Part shown: in pieces, positions 35,301 through 46,000 of the stretch
Numbering within the stretch: the stretch's first letter is position 1
Layout of the letters: every line of letters starts with the position of its first letter
Origin: Elysia chlorotica
Lineage: Eukaryota > Mollusca > Gastropoda > Plakobranchidae
DNA length: 64,000 nt
Assembly (NCBI GenBank): GCA_003991915.1
Contig: RQTK01000210.1
Location: 185,838-249,837 of the forward strand
Reading direction: 5' to 3'
Program-made: the position numbers and the translations under genes
Notes under the pieces: model-generated
Told to the model about the DNA's origin: nothing
Databases searched by the model: none
Seen by the model: the letters and a program-made list of their open reading frames with translations, nothing else

Positions 35301-36607
35301 ATCCTGAAAGTTGGCGATACCGCTTTATTTTATTTTTTTTCTGAAAAAAAAAAATCCCTGTTACTATGTGCCTCTCAGCCCTAATTGCTTGCACAAAGCC
35401 TAGATCCACAGTCACGAACACAATTGTTTTCTTTTTCAACTGGTCTATGAGATTTAACGTCAAAACTCAACAAGCAGTAAACCCGCTATTTCCGAGGTGA
35501 CACCTCACATATTTCGGCATATTTTTAAAAATTGAAAATTATACGCCTTTATTCTGAAAATGTACCCTTCTTAACTACTCCGCCTCTTATAGCAAAACAA
35601 TGTTGTTTCTGATTATCATACAACTACGGTAAGTTGCACAACCAAAACCTGAGTAGAAAAAGAAATTAACTCAAGTTTGCGAGTATGGAAGAGAAAAGCA
35701 AAGAACAACGCTTATCAACATGCTACATCTTATCATTGTTTAATTTGCATTATAATGTTTTATTGGTATCGGCACTGCAAATGACCTCATGCGTGTTACC
35801 TATATCAACCTTTAGTTTATCTGATCTACATCGTTTGTTCTTCCGAATAATACCAATCTGTGCACAGTATGAGTTACCACACATCAATTACCTTCCAATT
35901 TGGAAATTCAAGTCACTTTTCTATTGTCTCAGTCATTGAAAACTGCAAAAGCCATCGATAGAAAATGGGCAGTAAATAGATTGTACCTTGAATATAAGGA
36001 TTTATATTTATAAATAGCTAACCTTTTTGTTGCTAAAAAACTTGAACTCTCGTCAAATTTTATTACACTTTCATTAGCCTATCAAGTGTAATATAATTTT
36101 TTACACAATGTAACCCCCCCCCCAAAAAAAAAACACAACAACAAACAAACACACAACAAAAACAAACAAACAACAAAACAAACTGGTCAACAACCCGTTT
36201 TGGCCAAGCACAGTAATGATAACAATAAAACAGATTGGTTATTTAAGGTTGGTGATTTAAATTAACGCTCACATACTTAGCACAATAGAATCTACATTTT
36301 CTTTTCTTTTTAAAAATAATGAGCATACTAGATTTAAACATCGTTAGTTAATGTCACAATACAGGACCTGGAGCTATGTAGATATAAGATCTAGAGATTC
36401 TCTAGATTCTAGGCCTAGATAGTAAAACTTACTTTATTCTACCAAAATGGTTACCAATAAAAAATAATAAATGTGTACATATAATAAGAACAATAGAAAC
36501 TGGATTATAATCCCAATCATTAATTTAACATATAGTTAAGGATAGATCTACAAACAAACCTTTTTCTGAGTGGCAGGCAAACCAAAACCAAGATCGTCGT
36601 CATCCAT
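19361..36607 (-). CDS. IFT43: Intraflagellar transport protein 43
   Basis: Eight minus-strand exons: 36607-36560, 35125-35027, 34507-34437, 23256-23210, 22629-22557, 21980-21905, 21203-21141, 19477-19361. Every junction keeps frame, giving 197 aa (human about 208-213). Landmarks: MDDDDLGFG start, AKTGRRA (17-23), AVSGWGEDAP, IPVIPELEE (90-98), RVATYRELDNDLLRQAAFLT, DIDLKLLTKGLSP and the C-terminal WDWDRLFTEVSSEL (164-177). IFT43 is a small subunit of the IFT-A complex that drives retrograde transport in cilia, associated with IFT121 and IFT139 in known systems. The last residues are acidic, ending AEAEQ. The start is ATG at 36607 with A at -3 and G at +4. Exon 6 uses a weak donor (CTG|GTTCGC). 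Intron 3 is 11.2 kb and holds most of the repeats. The gene is head-to-head with ABCD4. Confidence 0.93.
19624..19698. repeat. (GA)n/(CAGA)n microsatellite in IFT43 intron 7
   Basis: About 31 GA units followed by CAGACAGA and CACAGA units. Confidence 0.95.
20021..20236. repeat. Direct repeats around a (CA)n/(CG)n-containing array
   Basis: TGTGCTGATCCATTGGAATT at about 20021 recurs (one base changed) at about 20178, each followed by the same block (GATCACTGCCAAATACCTAC) and a CA array. Between them lies 20119-20177, a near copy of 21080-21138, the sequence beside IFT43 exon 7. Confidence 0.8.
20868..21112 (-). mobile_element. tRNA-derived SINE, type-A 3' end, beside IFT43 exon 7
   Basis: A near-complete minus-strand copy: head GTAGAACATCAGCTTCTGAC, B-box-like GGTTCGAGCCCTGG, core GTGTGTGGCAGCACATAAC, and 3' end GATGTTGGATGTTAAACCAA. 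Its head lies about 30 bp past the splice donor of IFT43 exon 7, in the same orientation as the gene. Confidence 0.85.
21695..21830 (+). mobile_element. SINE fragment, type-B 3' end
   Basis: Contains GACCGACTGAGA, then the core TGTGTGACAGCACGTAAAAT, and ends CCCTATTGGGAACCTGATAC, the second tail type. It lies in IFT43 intron 6. Confidence 0.7.
22431..22484. repeat. Poly-C/poly-A tract
   Basis: A C run of about 10 is followed by about 44 A. On the minus strand this is T44G10, 75-125 bp downstream of the donor of IFT43 exon 5. Confidence 0.95.
22625..22803. repeat. Tandem duplication at the IFT43 exon 5 acceptor
   Basis: Two imperfect units, about 22625-22709 and 22710-22803, each begin AATGTCTGTAGTGGGT and end GATGTCGCAGAACAAATCCT, ACTTTAGGCAC. 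The first contains the real acceptor of exon 5 and the second contains a copy of it. Confidence 0.85.
22872..24176. other. IFT43 introns flanking exon 4, no other gene seen
   Basis: AT-rich intron sequence around the 47-nt exon 23210-23256. No repeat was recognised apart from short A runs. Confidence 0.6.
24421..24533. repeat. (GA)n microsatellite with CA and CAGA interruptions
   Basis: Interrupted GA array inside duplication copy 1. Its counterpart in copy 2 (26231-26310) is purer and longer. Confidence 0.9.
25440..25622 (+). mobile_element. SINE without head, type-B 3' end
   Basis: Starts in the body (AACTGGTTGGAGCGGTGTCA), has the core TGTGTGACAGTACATACAAT and ends CCTCCAGGGGAACCTAGGAG then GCTTAACTCGGAGTGAGGGA. 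The same copy recurs at 26872-27040, so it was carried along by the duplication. Confidence 0.8.
25996..27043. repeat. Large direct duplication, copy 2
   Basis: Begins GAGCAGTTCAATTATAACTC as at 24177 and ends GAGTGAGGGAGAG as in copy 1. It includes (GA)n at 26231-26310, (GT)n near 26487-26508 and a type-B SINE at 26872-27040. It lacks the 380-bp block of copy 1. Confidence 0.9.
27044..29421. other. IFT43 intron 3 interior, no gene seen
   Basis: A T run lies at 27778-27791 and a G run near 28451-28463. A somewhat GC-richer stretch at 27230-27900 has no supported exon. Short frames lack splice or similarity support. Confidence 0.5.
29422..29530 (-). mobile_element. SINE 3' fragment, type-A
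   Basis: Minus strand: core GTGTGGCAGCACGTAAACTT, then GACGTTAGTCTTGTGGCCCG and AAATTATAGCCTACGTTGAA. The tRNA-like head is missing. Confidence 0.65.
29612..29725 (-). mobile_element. SINE 3' fragment, type-A
   Basis: Minus strand core GTGTGTGGTAGCACATAAAG, followed by the diverged end near CTATATAGTCTATATTGTGC. It lies about 90 bp from another fragment in the same orientation. Confidence 0.6.
29915..30056 (-). CDS. Possible alternative last exon within IFT43 intron 3
   Basis: Minus-strand acceptor CCTAG at 30060-30057 is followed by an open frame of 47 codons ending TGA at 29915-29917. The reading phase is exactly that needed after IFT43 exon 3 (CCTCG plus one base). The predicted tail is basic and glutamine-rich and then acidic: KPQGQQQRKPKPRQTMALFD, EDVDEEDRMFRYMD, TTIGS. 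It would replace the conserved IFT43 C-terminal half. It could also be the last exon of another, unseen minus-strand gene, or chance. I do not recognise the peptide. Confidence 0.35.
30262..30410 (+). mobile_element. tRNA-derived SINE head fragment
   Basis: CCGCCTCCGATGCAGGAGG, B box GGGGTTCCAATCCCACG, then GGGCCGGTGTTAATAATGTG match the head and body of the SINE family. The core and 3' end are absent. Confidence 0.6.
30571..30657. repeat. 87-bp identical repeat, copy 1
   Basis: GTTACAAACTTATTCAACCT through GAACGAATATGGAAGAGGCC, TT matches 33276-33362 without any difference I can see. The flanks differ. Confidence 0.95.
30976..31023. repeat. (GA)n(CT)n hairpin-forming microsatellite
   Basis: About 12 GA units run directly into about 11 CT units, making a near-perfect inverted repeat with essentially no loop. 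Confidence 0.9.
31024..33047. other. IFT43 intron 3 interior, no gene seen
   Basis: AT-rich. A T run lies at 32137-32144 and an A run at 32821-32839. No exon or recognised repeat. Confidence 0.5.
33048..33421. mobile_element. Pogo/Tigger-like non-autonomous TIR element
   Basis: The left end CAGTGGAAACCTCATAATTC is the inverted counterpart of the right end, where GAATTATC is followed by GAGGTTTTCACTG. Internal TTCGAATTA motifs are typical of pogo-group ends. TA follows the right end; the left flank is CA, so the expected TA target duplication is only half kept. There is no transposase frame. The 87-bp repeat sits inside at 33276-33362. Confidence 0.7.
33662..33912. repeat. Degenerate minisatellite, AATAGAACAGTAGACAA-type unit
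   Basis: About a dozen units of 13-20 bp built from AGAACAGTAGACAA with variants (AGTATCAACA, AGTTCAACAGTAGAC). Higher-order blocks such as AGTATCAACAATAGAACAGT recur. It lies in IFT43 intron 3. Confidence 0.9.
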
Positions 36608-36937
36608 TTTGACGCTCAGGAATGCCAAGGAGATTTGTTATGGCGAATAATACATAGAAAGAGCGTATCGATACAAATTTTAACAGTAATGAATTACAGC
36701 TTTTCAAAATCTTTCAATTTAATTCAGAATTAATATTGATGTAAGAATATAATATGAAAAATAAATAAGTATCCCAATTATATGAACATCAAATAGAATG
36801 TTATCATGAGGATTTAATCAAGAATATTGATTGTGTCTTACATTGTTTACTAAATTTATCTGAACTGCCCACTAATGAAGCCATCTTACGGTACACAAAA
36901 GTCGTATTTTCCATGGATCGCGGTCTCATAGATAAAA

Positions 36938-36946
<9 letters not shown>

Positions 36947-37009
<63 letters not shown>
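36947..37009. repeat. (GA)n microsatellite
   Basis: About 31 uninterrupted GA units, about 340 bp upstream of the IFT43 start codon. Confidence 0.95.
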
Positions 37010-37011
<2 letters not shown>

Positions 37012-37199
37012 CGATGCTGAAGACAGCCCTGAAAATTTTGCAAACAATGTTTCTAATAAATTTGAGTCCTATCAAACTATGATGCAATAGAAAAACAGTG
37101 GAAGGCATTGAAAAAATATATTTTGGAATCGGAAACAAGAATTAATGCCTGCAACAATAAGGGATTAAAAAAAAAAGAATGTGTAAAGAAAGAAATGGA

Positions 37200-38310
37200 T
37201 GACAGGTGACATTTTACTTTTAACGGGAGAGAGGGGGAATATGAAGCTTAAGGACAGAGACTATACGGACATGTGCGGGAGAATAACAATTGAGAGCAAA
37301 GCAGCTAAAGAGACCTGACTAGAAGAACAATGTTCAGAAATTGAAAGCAGTCCTCTTGATAATAATCCTAAAGATATGCACAAACAGATGAAGGAGGAAG
37401 CTTGTGGCAAAACGTCATCTTCGACTGAAAACCATTAGATCTCTTCCATACAGTGAATACATTATACGACCAATTAAAAATAAAGCAGAATTACAAGTGG
37501 GAGATCATAATTGTCAATAACATCAGATACGCTGACGATACTGTTCTCATAGCAGAGAATGAAAACGATCCACAGTCTTTATTAAATACCATCGTGACTG
37601 ACAGAAAGCGAGGAGATCGGACTAAGCTTAAACAAAAAGAGGACAGAGACAATGGTGGCGTCCAAGCTAATTTCTGTTTTATTTCTACATGCAAATATAA
37701 AAGTAGGGACATATGAGTTACGCAATGATAACAGAAAACGGTAAATGCGAAACCGAAATAAATACACGAATAGGAAAAGCCAAACAAACGTTTCAGTAAA
37801 TTAAACATAATTATTCTTACTAATAGCAAATTAAGGTGAGACAACGAGTGCAAAGTTGTTCTCTGTATACGGGTTTTAACGTAGCAGAGAATGCTAAGGT
37901 GCTATGTACATCCAGTCTTTGATTTGGACATTTAACACACAGCTGGAGAGACGTTTCACAGTAAGTGAGATGTGGTTCCTCCGAAGAATGCTCAAAGTCT
38001 CATGGACGACCAGAAAAAAACAAACAAAAGTGAAGCAGGCACCGGATTAAATCTCCTCAATTAAATCAGGGCACAACAAGCAAAATTCGTTGGCCATGTC
38101 ATGCGCAGATAGTTTAGAACATGTTATTACAACTAGTAAAATGAACTGAAAGAGAGCGAGAGGAAGACAGAGAGAAAAGATCTGGGACGGGCTAGGAAGA
38201 TGGATTAAAGGAAGCAAAGCGATCAGACTGTTAGGGCTATGCGAGGGTAGAGAGATGTGAGAGGCAGCGTCAACCGGCGCGGCACTACATGATGATGGTG
38301 ATGATAGACA
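37200..38310 (+). mobile_element. Decayed non-LTR reverse transcriptase remnant
   Basis: The plus strand at about 37525-37560 encodes IRYADDTVLIAENEND, the catalytic YADD box of a reverse transcriptase. Further on, in changing frames, come FVGHVM-type sequence (about 38085-38105), RARGRQREKIWDGLGRW-type sequence (38150-38210) and IRLLGLCEG (38223-38247). These are C-terminal parts of a LINE polyprotein. Stops and frameshifts show it is dead. Confidence 0.8.
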
Positions 38311-38855
38311 CAATCATTAATTTAATGATGAGTCTCATTGAGAGACACAAGCTGTGTCGGGATATGGAAATGTCATTGGAGCTCCGCCGCGTTTGCGGTC
38401 TAAGCACTCGCTTCATTTATTTTTTTTCCGACACTGCCTCTACGCGTATAAAAAGCGAGTTGCACTCGGCGAAGTTCGTTTTAGGTCGTTGTCACCGGTG
38501 AAAGCGCTTCAGCCTTTGGACTTGGTTTCTACTTGACCCCAGACAGGCCCACCTATGACCCTGGTTGCTTTACCAAAACAATGTGCTGTCTGATGCATAC
38601 ATGCTACCAAACCTGCATTTTGTCTGCATTACTGAACTGTGTCTTGTCAAGATAATAATGAACATCCAGATAATTTATAAATAGAGATATAAGCCTGTCC
38701 TTGATTAGTAGTTTGATAGCACAGATAAAGTCTGAAAACTCTGAATACATCATTCTATAAACAAGATCTAGAGCTATCTATGAAGACTGATACATATGAT
38801 CTAGATTCTAGATCTACTTGTTGAATTCAACAAGAACTGAACACTCAACAGCACA

Positions 38856-40610
38856 ATGGAACAATCAGGAGGATTCTTGCGTGCCCATCCCGCTTCTGAT
38901 GAGTACGTTTTAAACACTAGCCTACTGCTAGATAGAAATGTAAACACACAGTGTTTTTTTTTTTTTTTTGTAATCTGAAACCCCAAATTTTGCAGCATGA
39001 AATGCTATAATTTGCCACGAATATTGCCCCAAATGGCAAAAATTGCTACTAAGATGGCCAAAAATGGTAAATTTTCTTTAAAAAAAAAACGTATGTGGTA
39101 AGGCGATATGGACAAATATGATCTATAGGGGTGACTCCCAAGGGGCCTCTTTCGTTTATGTTGGTACATAACTACATGTATTAACCAAAGGAATTCTTAC
39201 TGAGCTGTTCGGTCTTCGTCAACAATTAATTTGACACTGATTTTGATATAGACCATCATGTTACTGTTAGCAATGTGAGGATATATAGTGTTTCTGCCAC
39301 AATATTGCTATAGTGTCTGATACAAGTTTCTGTCAAAATCTTGCTACATCTTTTTCAACACTTAATACAGTTTTTCTATCCAACATATACGTGCACCTTA
39401 TATTCTAGATTTTTGTCTTCTTAAAAGCCAAAACAAAAAGGTGTGCACTGACTGCCACAAACTTAATTACTTTTTGAATGTGACACATCCTCAAATTTAC
39501 AAACTGTTGGATAGCTGTTGTTATCAAGCGTACCAACATAAACGAGACTTGTCCAGCCTGCATTTTTGTTGCTTTTTTGCACAATTTTTAAAAGACAGCA
39601 TAATTACTGTGGCAAGTTTTAGCTTTTTCGAGGAGTGTGACATAATGGTTTCCAGTATGTACTTTTAATATAAATTATACCTATAATTTATTTGTTCAAC
39701 TGTTCTATTGTAATATTGTGATATATATATAGGTGAAGAAATGATATTGTCTGCTTTTTGTTACCATGCACATTTGTAACACTATCACTAATGGGTAGCA
39801 AAATGGGCCTCGGATATACAGCACAGGTGACCGGTTTGGAGAGGGGCAGGGTGCAACGTTTCTATTCTGACTTTAGTAGTGGGTTCAGTGCACCGCTCAA
39901 GGTGGTGGCGTACAGTATGATTGTGCTGTTTAAATGTTATTTTTAAATGGTTTCGGGCTATTGCAAGTGACTTTCTTTGCCAGTGGATAATTTAAAAAAA
40001 AAGTTTTGTAATATGTTTACTTTATCTCTTTGTAAGATGGAAGTAACATAGCCACAACTAAGAAAAAAAGTCTTATTTTGTTAAAAAAAAAAGTGAATCA
40101 AAAGTATACATTGATAAAGAAATTAGGGTTATTGTAGTAAAAGAGCAAATTGAAAGAACTTTTTTCTTTCAATAACTACTCCAAATCCTAGTCCCATTTT
40201 GTCCCAATTTGCAATGTAGCCTAGTTGCTGCTGTGGATGGTAAGAAACCAACATACCTTTTCTCATTGTGTTTAAAAATGTAAACCTTTTGTCATAATTT
40301 GATGTAAAGTTGTAGAAACTACATGCTTTTGTCTGGAGAACACAGCCTGTTAATGCTTCTGTCTCTAAGGAGGTTGCTCTTTGTTATTTTTATGTGGTTT
40401 ATTTAAGTTTCTTCAATGGGATTTCCATTTACACTAGATGTTGTATCAAGATATGGCATTATTCCATTAGTCATCAAGATAAACATTGAGCCTCATGGTT
40501 AGCCCTTTCTTCTCAACTAATGTTAAATTTGTGGACCTAACATTTTTTTTCCTTGCATATTTTCATATTTGTCATTTCTTAATTTAAATTCCGTACATTT
40601 TTGTTTCTTA

Positions 40611-40682
<72 letters not shown>

Positions 40683-42959
40683 ATTTAATTTAATTAAAAA
40701 AAAAAATCACATTTGAGGCTTATATGGACACTTGAAAGTTAAGTCAATTATAATTCTCTACATTTAGTGTTTGTAGAGGAGATGAAGAAAATGAAAAAAG
40801 ATTATTTAAAAAAGAACTAGGCACTATCTGCTAAGGCTATGTATAAACTACCAGATATTAAAGGAAGTTTGGAAAATAACTCAATTTCCCAATTGTTCAA
40901 ATGTGAATCTACAATGTGTTGAATTCTAATTATTGAGATCTCCAATTCACATCAAATATTCATGATGTTCTATTTTCTCTTCAGAGCCAAATTTGACTTC
41001 AAATTTTTTAAAAGGTTTTGGAGAATCTGCAGTATTCTGTTTCCATCCTTCAACAGTCCATCTGTTTGGTTGACAATTTTCTTGGTACTTTTATGCCTTC
41101 TCGGTAAGTATTACTTACATTGTAATGAAATATATATTTTTTTTCAATTGCAATTGCATACATTTTAATAATTCATGACCTTGTTAATATTAACATCTTA
41201 AATTGTGATCATGCTATATTGATATTTTGCGTTTGGTTTAAAAAAAAAAATGTTTTTACATCATGAAGGTTTATGTAGACCGTCTTACATCTTCATGCAT
41301 TTATAATTTAGTTAATGATTTATGTTTTCTCCATACATGCCAACCCCTTGCAAAACGTGTAACAATATTGAAGTTTACATTTAAAGATACACTTAATGAT
41401 TATATGATCTGTTCAACTTTTTTCACTTTGTCCACAGAGCAAGTGGTGATCTACTATGTGGGGCTTATTGGAAGCAAATATAGTAAAATATTCCTAGATC
41501 GAGATGAATCCCAATTTTTGGAACACACTCTCTATGCAGTAGGAGTTATATTAGCAGAAGTTTTTGTAAGTACACATACATAAGTTTGTAAGATAGCATG
41601 TGTTTATACATAGAAAAGTTTAATGGCTGTATTGGGGATTTTTAACTTGAAATGTTTAAGAAGAAAATAATCAACAAGAATAACATAATATAAGACTTTC
41701 TTTTGAGCAGCAATAATTTTAGATTATAATATGCTGCATGCAAATTTGGAGGATAAATAGTTAAAGTATAATGATTTAATTGTACTGATGTATATTCAAA
41801 CTGGAAGAATAGTGATCAATTAACTCATGTAATGGTACATTGGCAAAAAACATTTTGACACATTTTACCATAGTCTATTATAGCTTCTATACTCTCCCCT
41901 CCCCCTTTTTTTCACTTTTGACTGTACGTTTCACTTTTTTTGTGAGATGTTTCCGTAATTTGACCAGCTCTGTTTATAATTAGACTTTAGAAAATGACTT
42001 GAACTTTTTTTTTTCATCCTGCAGATATTAAGCACAAAAACTTATATCGGGTCCGTCCTATACATCACATGGCGAGGAAATTTGTGCCATGCCCTTCATG
42101 ACATTTACTTCAAAGACATTCTATATTACCAGCTTAATGTGGTAGACAAAAGCATCGATAACCCGTAAGTACATGTTTTATGTATTAATATATATCCAAA
42201 AATTTGTATTAGTTTTGGTCATAGGCAGAAAAACTATCTAAAACTCTGTTATATTTTCTTTTTTTTTTGAAGGAGGTGTGGGGGTAAGGATACTACACCT
42301 TTGACTGGGGGGTGAGGTGGCCCTGGGGTAGAACATCAGCTTCCAACGCAAAATGTTCGTAGTTAGAGTCTTGGCGATTTCGCTCCCTACTGGTTGGGTC
42401 AGTGTCAGTTTAATTTGAACGGCTGAGACAGGAGTCATGGTATCCCTGTCATGTGTTTGGCAACACATACAATAGTCAGATATCAGTCTCGGGACGCATC
42501 CACAATATAGCCTATATAGTGCTTATGCTGTACGTTAAACCAACTCAACAACATCTTTGACTCCATTACATAGATTTTATGCATTCTTTCATTTGCTGTG
42601 TTAAAACTAATATTAAAAAGCCACATTTCCTTCCAGTTTGATTTCAGAGTTCCTTTGTATTGTATCATGAAATATCTTTATCTTTACAGAGACCAGAGGA
42701 TGACTCAAGATGTGGATCGTATGTGCAATACGTTCAGTCAAGTGTTGGTGCCTATTGCTATCCTTCCTTTTACCACTGGTTACTATATCTACAAATGCTG
42801 GGGAGTGTGAGTACATTTTTTTTCTTTTCAACGTTTAGATTTTTTCTTCTATGTTAAAATCTTTCATGCTTTGGATAATCTTGGGCATGTTTATGTGCAC
42901 CTTATTTCATTCAAAATTTCAAATGAAATGCCAAAACACCTAATAACTGGCTCCCATTG

Positions 42960-43033
<74 letters not shown>

Positions 43034-46000
43034 TTATTGCATTTATATTGCGCATTTCCAAAATTTAAGTTTTGCTCAATGCGCAGTACATTAAAAGAAA
43101 TCATGTACATGAAATAAACATACATAAATGTGTAAACATCACAGAGGTAATGGCACAAACATGCAAATGATATATTCAATCACACATACACACACATGCA
43201 CATAAACATACACTCACAGACACACACACACACACTCACACACCCATACGCATACATTCACAAGTAGCATACACCTACACACACCCAGACAGACACACAC
43301 ATGCACACCAAGATCAAAGAATAATAATGCAGATCAATAATCGTGAGAATTATGGTAGTTCCATGCCAAATGCTTTTTTAAAAAGGTAAGTTTTAAGATG
43401 TTTCTTAAATATTGTGATAGAGGCAGACTCTCTCAATGATCCAAATATCTTTTCCTGGTATAATTTAAATTTACACGTACATGGCATATGCTTTGCCTTT
43501 GTTCTAAGTAGGATTAATATTTTTTTTAGTGCTGTTACTTGAAAGATTATTTTCCTAACACTGGGATAAATACTCAAACAAAATAGGCTAAATGCACATG
43601 ATTTAAAAAATCCTAAATTGGAATGTTTATCTTCATACTTTGATATTTTCAGGAGTGTCAAAAAGTATCAAATAAGTACTTTTAGAGTTTCAAAACACAC
43701 CAATCATTTCCCCTTATCATCTTTCCCCGGCAATATTTCTTTCTTCCTTTAAAAAAGAAAATTAAAGCAAACTTATGTGACCAAAACTAATGAGATTACA
43801 AATGGATTCAGGAATTTAGTTTCCACAAAACAATCATTCAACTAAAAATTCTGCCTATGAAGAAAATGTTAAAGGCCTTGGAAAATGGAGGAAAAGTCAG
43901 AAATTTGACTTTCCCCTTTGTTGTTAATCATAAATTTATGTTGTTTTATGGTGTTTTTTTTTAAATTGAAAAAATGTCTATCATTAAAAAAAATGAAGTT
44001 AGTAAAAAGTTCATCTTTATAGACAATAGCAGCTGAGAAAAACAACTTTTTTTTTTCTAAATATCGAACAACAACAAATTCTGACAATTCCCTGTTTTTC
44101 CCTGGCAGCTACACATATTTGTAACTCATAATTACATATCTCATGCAGAGTTTTACAAATGGAAACCTTACTTTGCTGCGTTTTGGATTTCTCTATCTAC
44201 AGGACAAGCTATCTCGGCCCGGTGAGCAACGTAATATTTTTCACTGTGTTCACTGTCTTCAACAAGCTCCTCATGTCTCCCGTAGTGAAACACTTCTACA
44301 AGCAGGAGCAGCGTGAGGGAGATTTTAGGTAAAATTAAACCGTTGTTGTTTTTACTATATTTTTCTAGTCAGATAAGACTGAGTTTGGTTCTGTGTATTA
44401 AACATGGAAATTATTAAAGAGTACATTTAGACAGACAATCTAGTCTTTCAGACCTCCAAGATAGTAAAGATTTTTACATTTTATATACACAGTTTTTCTC
44501 TATTGAGACTTGGTCATATTTTATTGATTCTTTAATGTTATGCGGCATTTTGATTTTTTAGGCGTTTCAAAAGCAGGTAACATGGGATTTTTTACTCTAT
44601 GAAGACCCACACAGCAGTTTTCCATTTTTTTTTTTCTTCTTCAAATTTTAGTCTTGCATATTGTAGGTTTCAGAATACTAAATAAAACATGTTTTTCAGA
44701 ATATTGAATAAAACTTGTTTTTTAGAATATTTATATATATATTTCTTTGAGCTCCCAAACTGTTTGTTACAGAGGGAAATATGAACAAATGTACTCCCTG
44801 AAGTCACCTATCCATAAAACTAACATTGTTTGTGTTTAGGTACAATCATATGCAAATCAGAACAAACTCGGAATCTGCAGCTTTCTATCGTTCTGGAGCA
44901 GTGGAGAAAGGAAAGGCAAACAAAAAACTACATAACCTACTAAAAACTCAAGGGAGACTTATACGCAGAGAGTATGCTTTGAACTGTGAGTTTTTATTTG
45001 TAGCAGAATTCTTTATAGAAAAAAAAAATTTGTGAATTAAAGCACCTAATTATGTGACTGATATGTTGATCACTCCAGTTTTAAGATCTTTATTAAGGTA
45101 ATCTTCTATTAGCTATTTGTCATTGTAAACTCAATGCAACCTTCCTTAAGATAATTGACCATTTTTCCGTAAAGAATTTTATCATATCCCCATCATCTTG
45201 ACATTTTTAGGCTTTATCATTTAGTCATAAATAGAGTAAAGAACTCAACGTTATTTTCTTTTCTTGAGATTAAATTGATCCGTTTGTCACTTTAGGAAAG
45301 TGAGTGATTTTTGTGCACTCCTTTACCATTAGCAATTGTATGCAAAACAACAGCGAGTCTTTATCAACATCTTTTTGTCCAACAAAGACACTTGCTATAG
45401 GTTTAAAAATTTAATTTATTTATGTTACACATTTTCAAGTGCTGAAAATACGCATTCGGAAAGATATTTCTGGTTTGAGAAAAAAAAAAGTGCCACGTAA
45501 ATGTACCTGACTATATAAACGGGGAACCATCAATTATTTTTCCAAGTTTTAAATGTTCTTAAATTTGATCTAGGATTCTAAAGCGTATTTTTTTTTCATT
45601 TTTTGGCCTACTTTTCAGTTTGTGTAAATGCTGCAGACTACTTAGGAAGCATTTTGAGTTACGTGGCTATAGCTGTTCCCATCTTTGCTGGGAGATATGA
45701 TCATCTCTCGCCTGGTGACCTTGCAATGTTGATTGGCCAAGTATGATTGTAGTGTGTTATATAATTTATTCCGTGGTCATTAATTTTTATTTATATCTGC
45801 TCTAACCACTTTCTCTTTCCATAAGTACTGTGGCATATATAATAAACCTTGCTTAGTATTCTTAAGATAAGAAAATTAGGGCAGTTTTCTAAATATTCAC
45901 ATGTGCTAAAAACTTATGGAATAAAATAAATTGCTGTAAATGGTAAGAGACATACTCTCATAACTTTCCTGATTCTTCTGTGTATATTTTAAAGCAGTTT

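Larger units (their letters stand above)
36608..38855. promoter_or_regulatory. Divergent intergenic region of IFT43 and ABCD4
   Basis: The two start codons face apart, 2.25 kb from each other, so promoters of both genes must lie here. No TATA box or clear X-box was found near the IFT43 start. The interval contains (GA)n at 36947-37009 and a LINE remnant at 37200-38310. Confidence 0.5.

Noticed and set aside
35194..35463. 89-codon minus-strand frame in IFT43 intron 1, with a TTCCGGAATT-type near-palindrome
   Set aside because: It contains long A/T runs translated as K/F and has no splice support. It is probably an old repeat.
36608..36640. X-box just upstream of the IFT43 start (TTCGCCATAACAA on the minus strand)
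   Set aside because: Only about half the consensus positions fit, far weaker than the site at 11051. It is not called.
37491..37853. 120-codon minus-strand frame
   Set aside because: It is antisense to the LINE remnant whose YADD box is on the plus strand.
39758..39946. 62-codon plus-strand frame in ABCD4 intron 1
   Set aside because: ABCD4 exon 1 joins exon 2 in frame without it and it has no homology signal.
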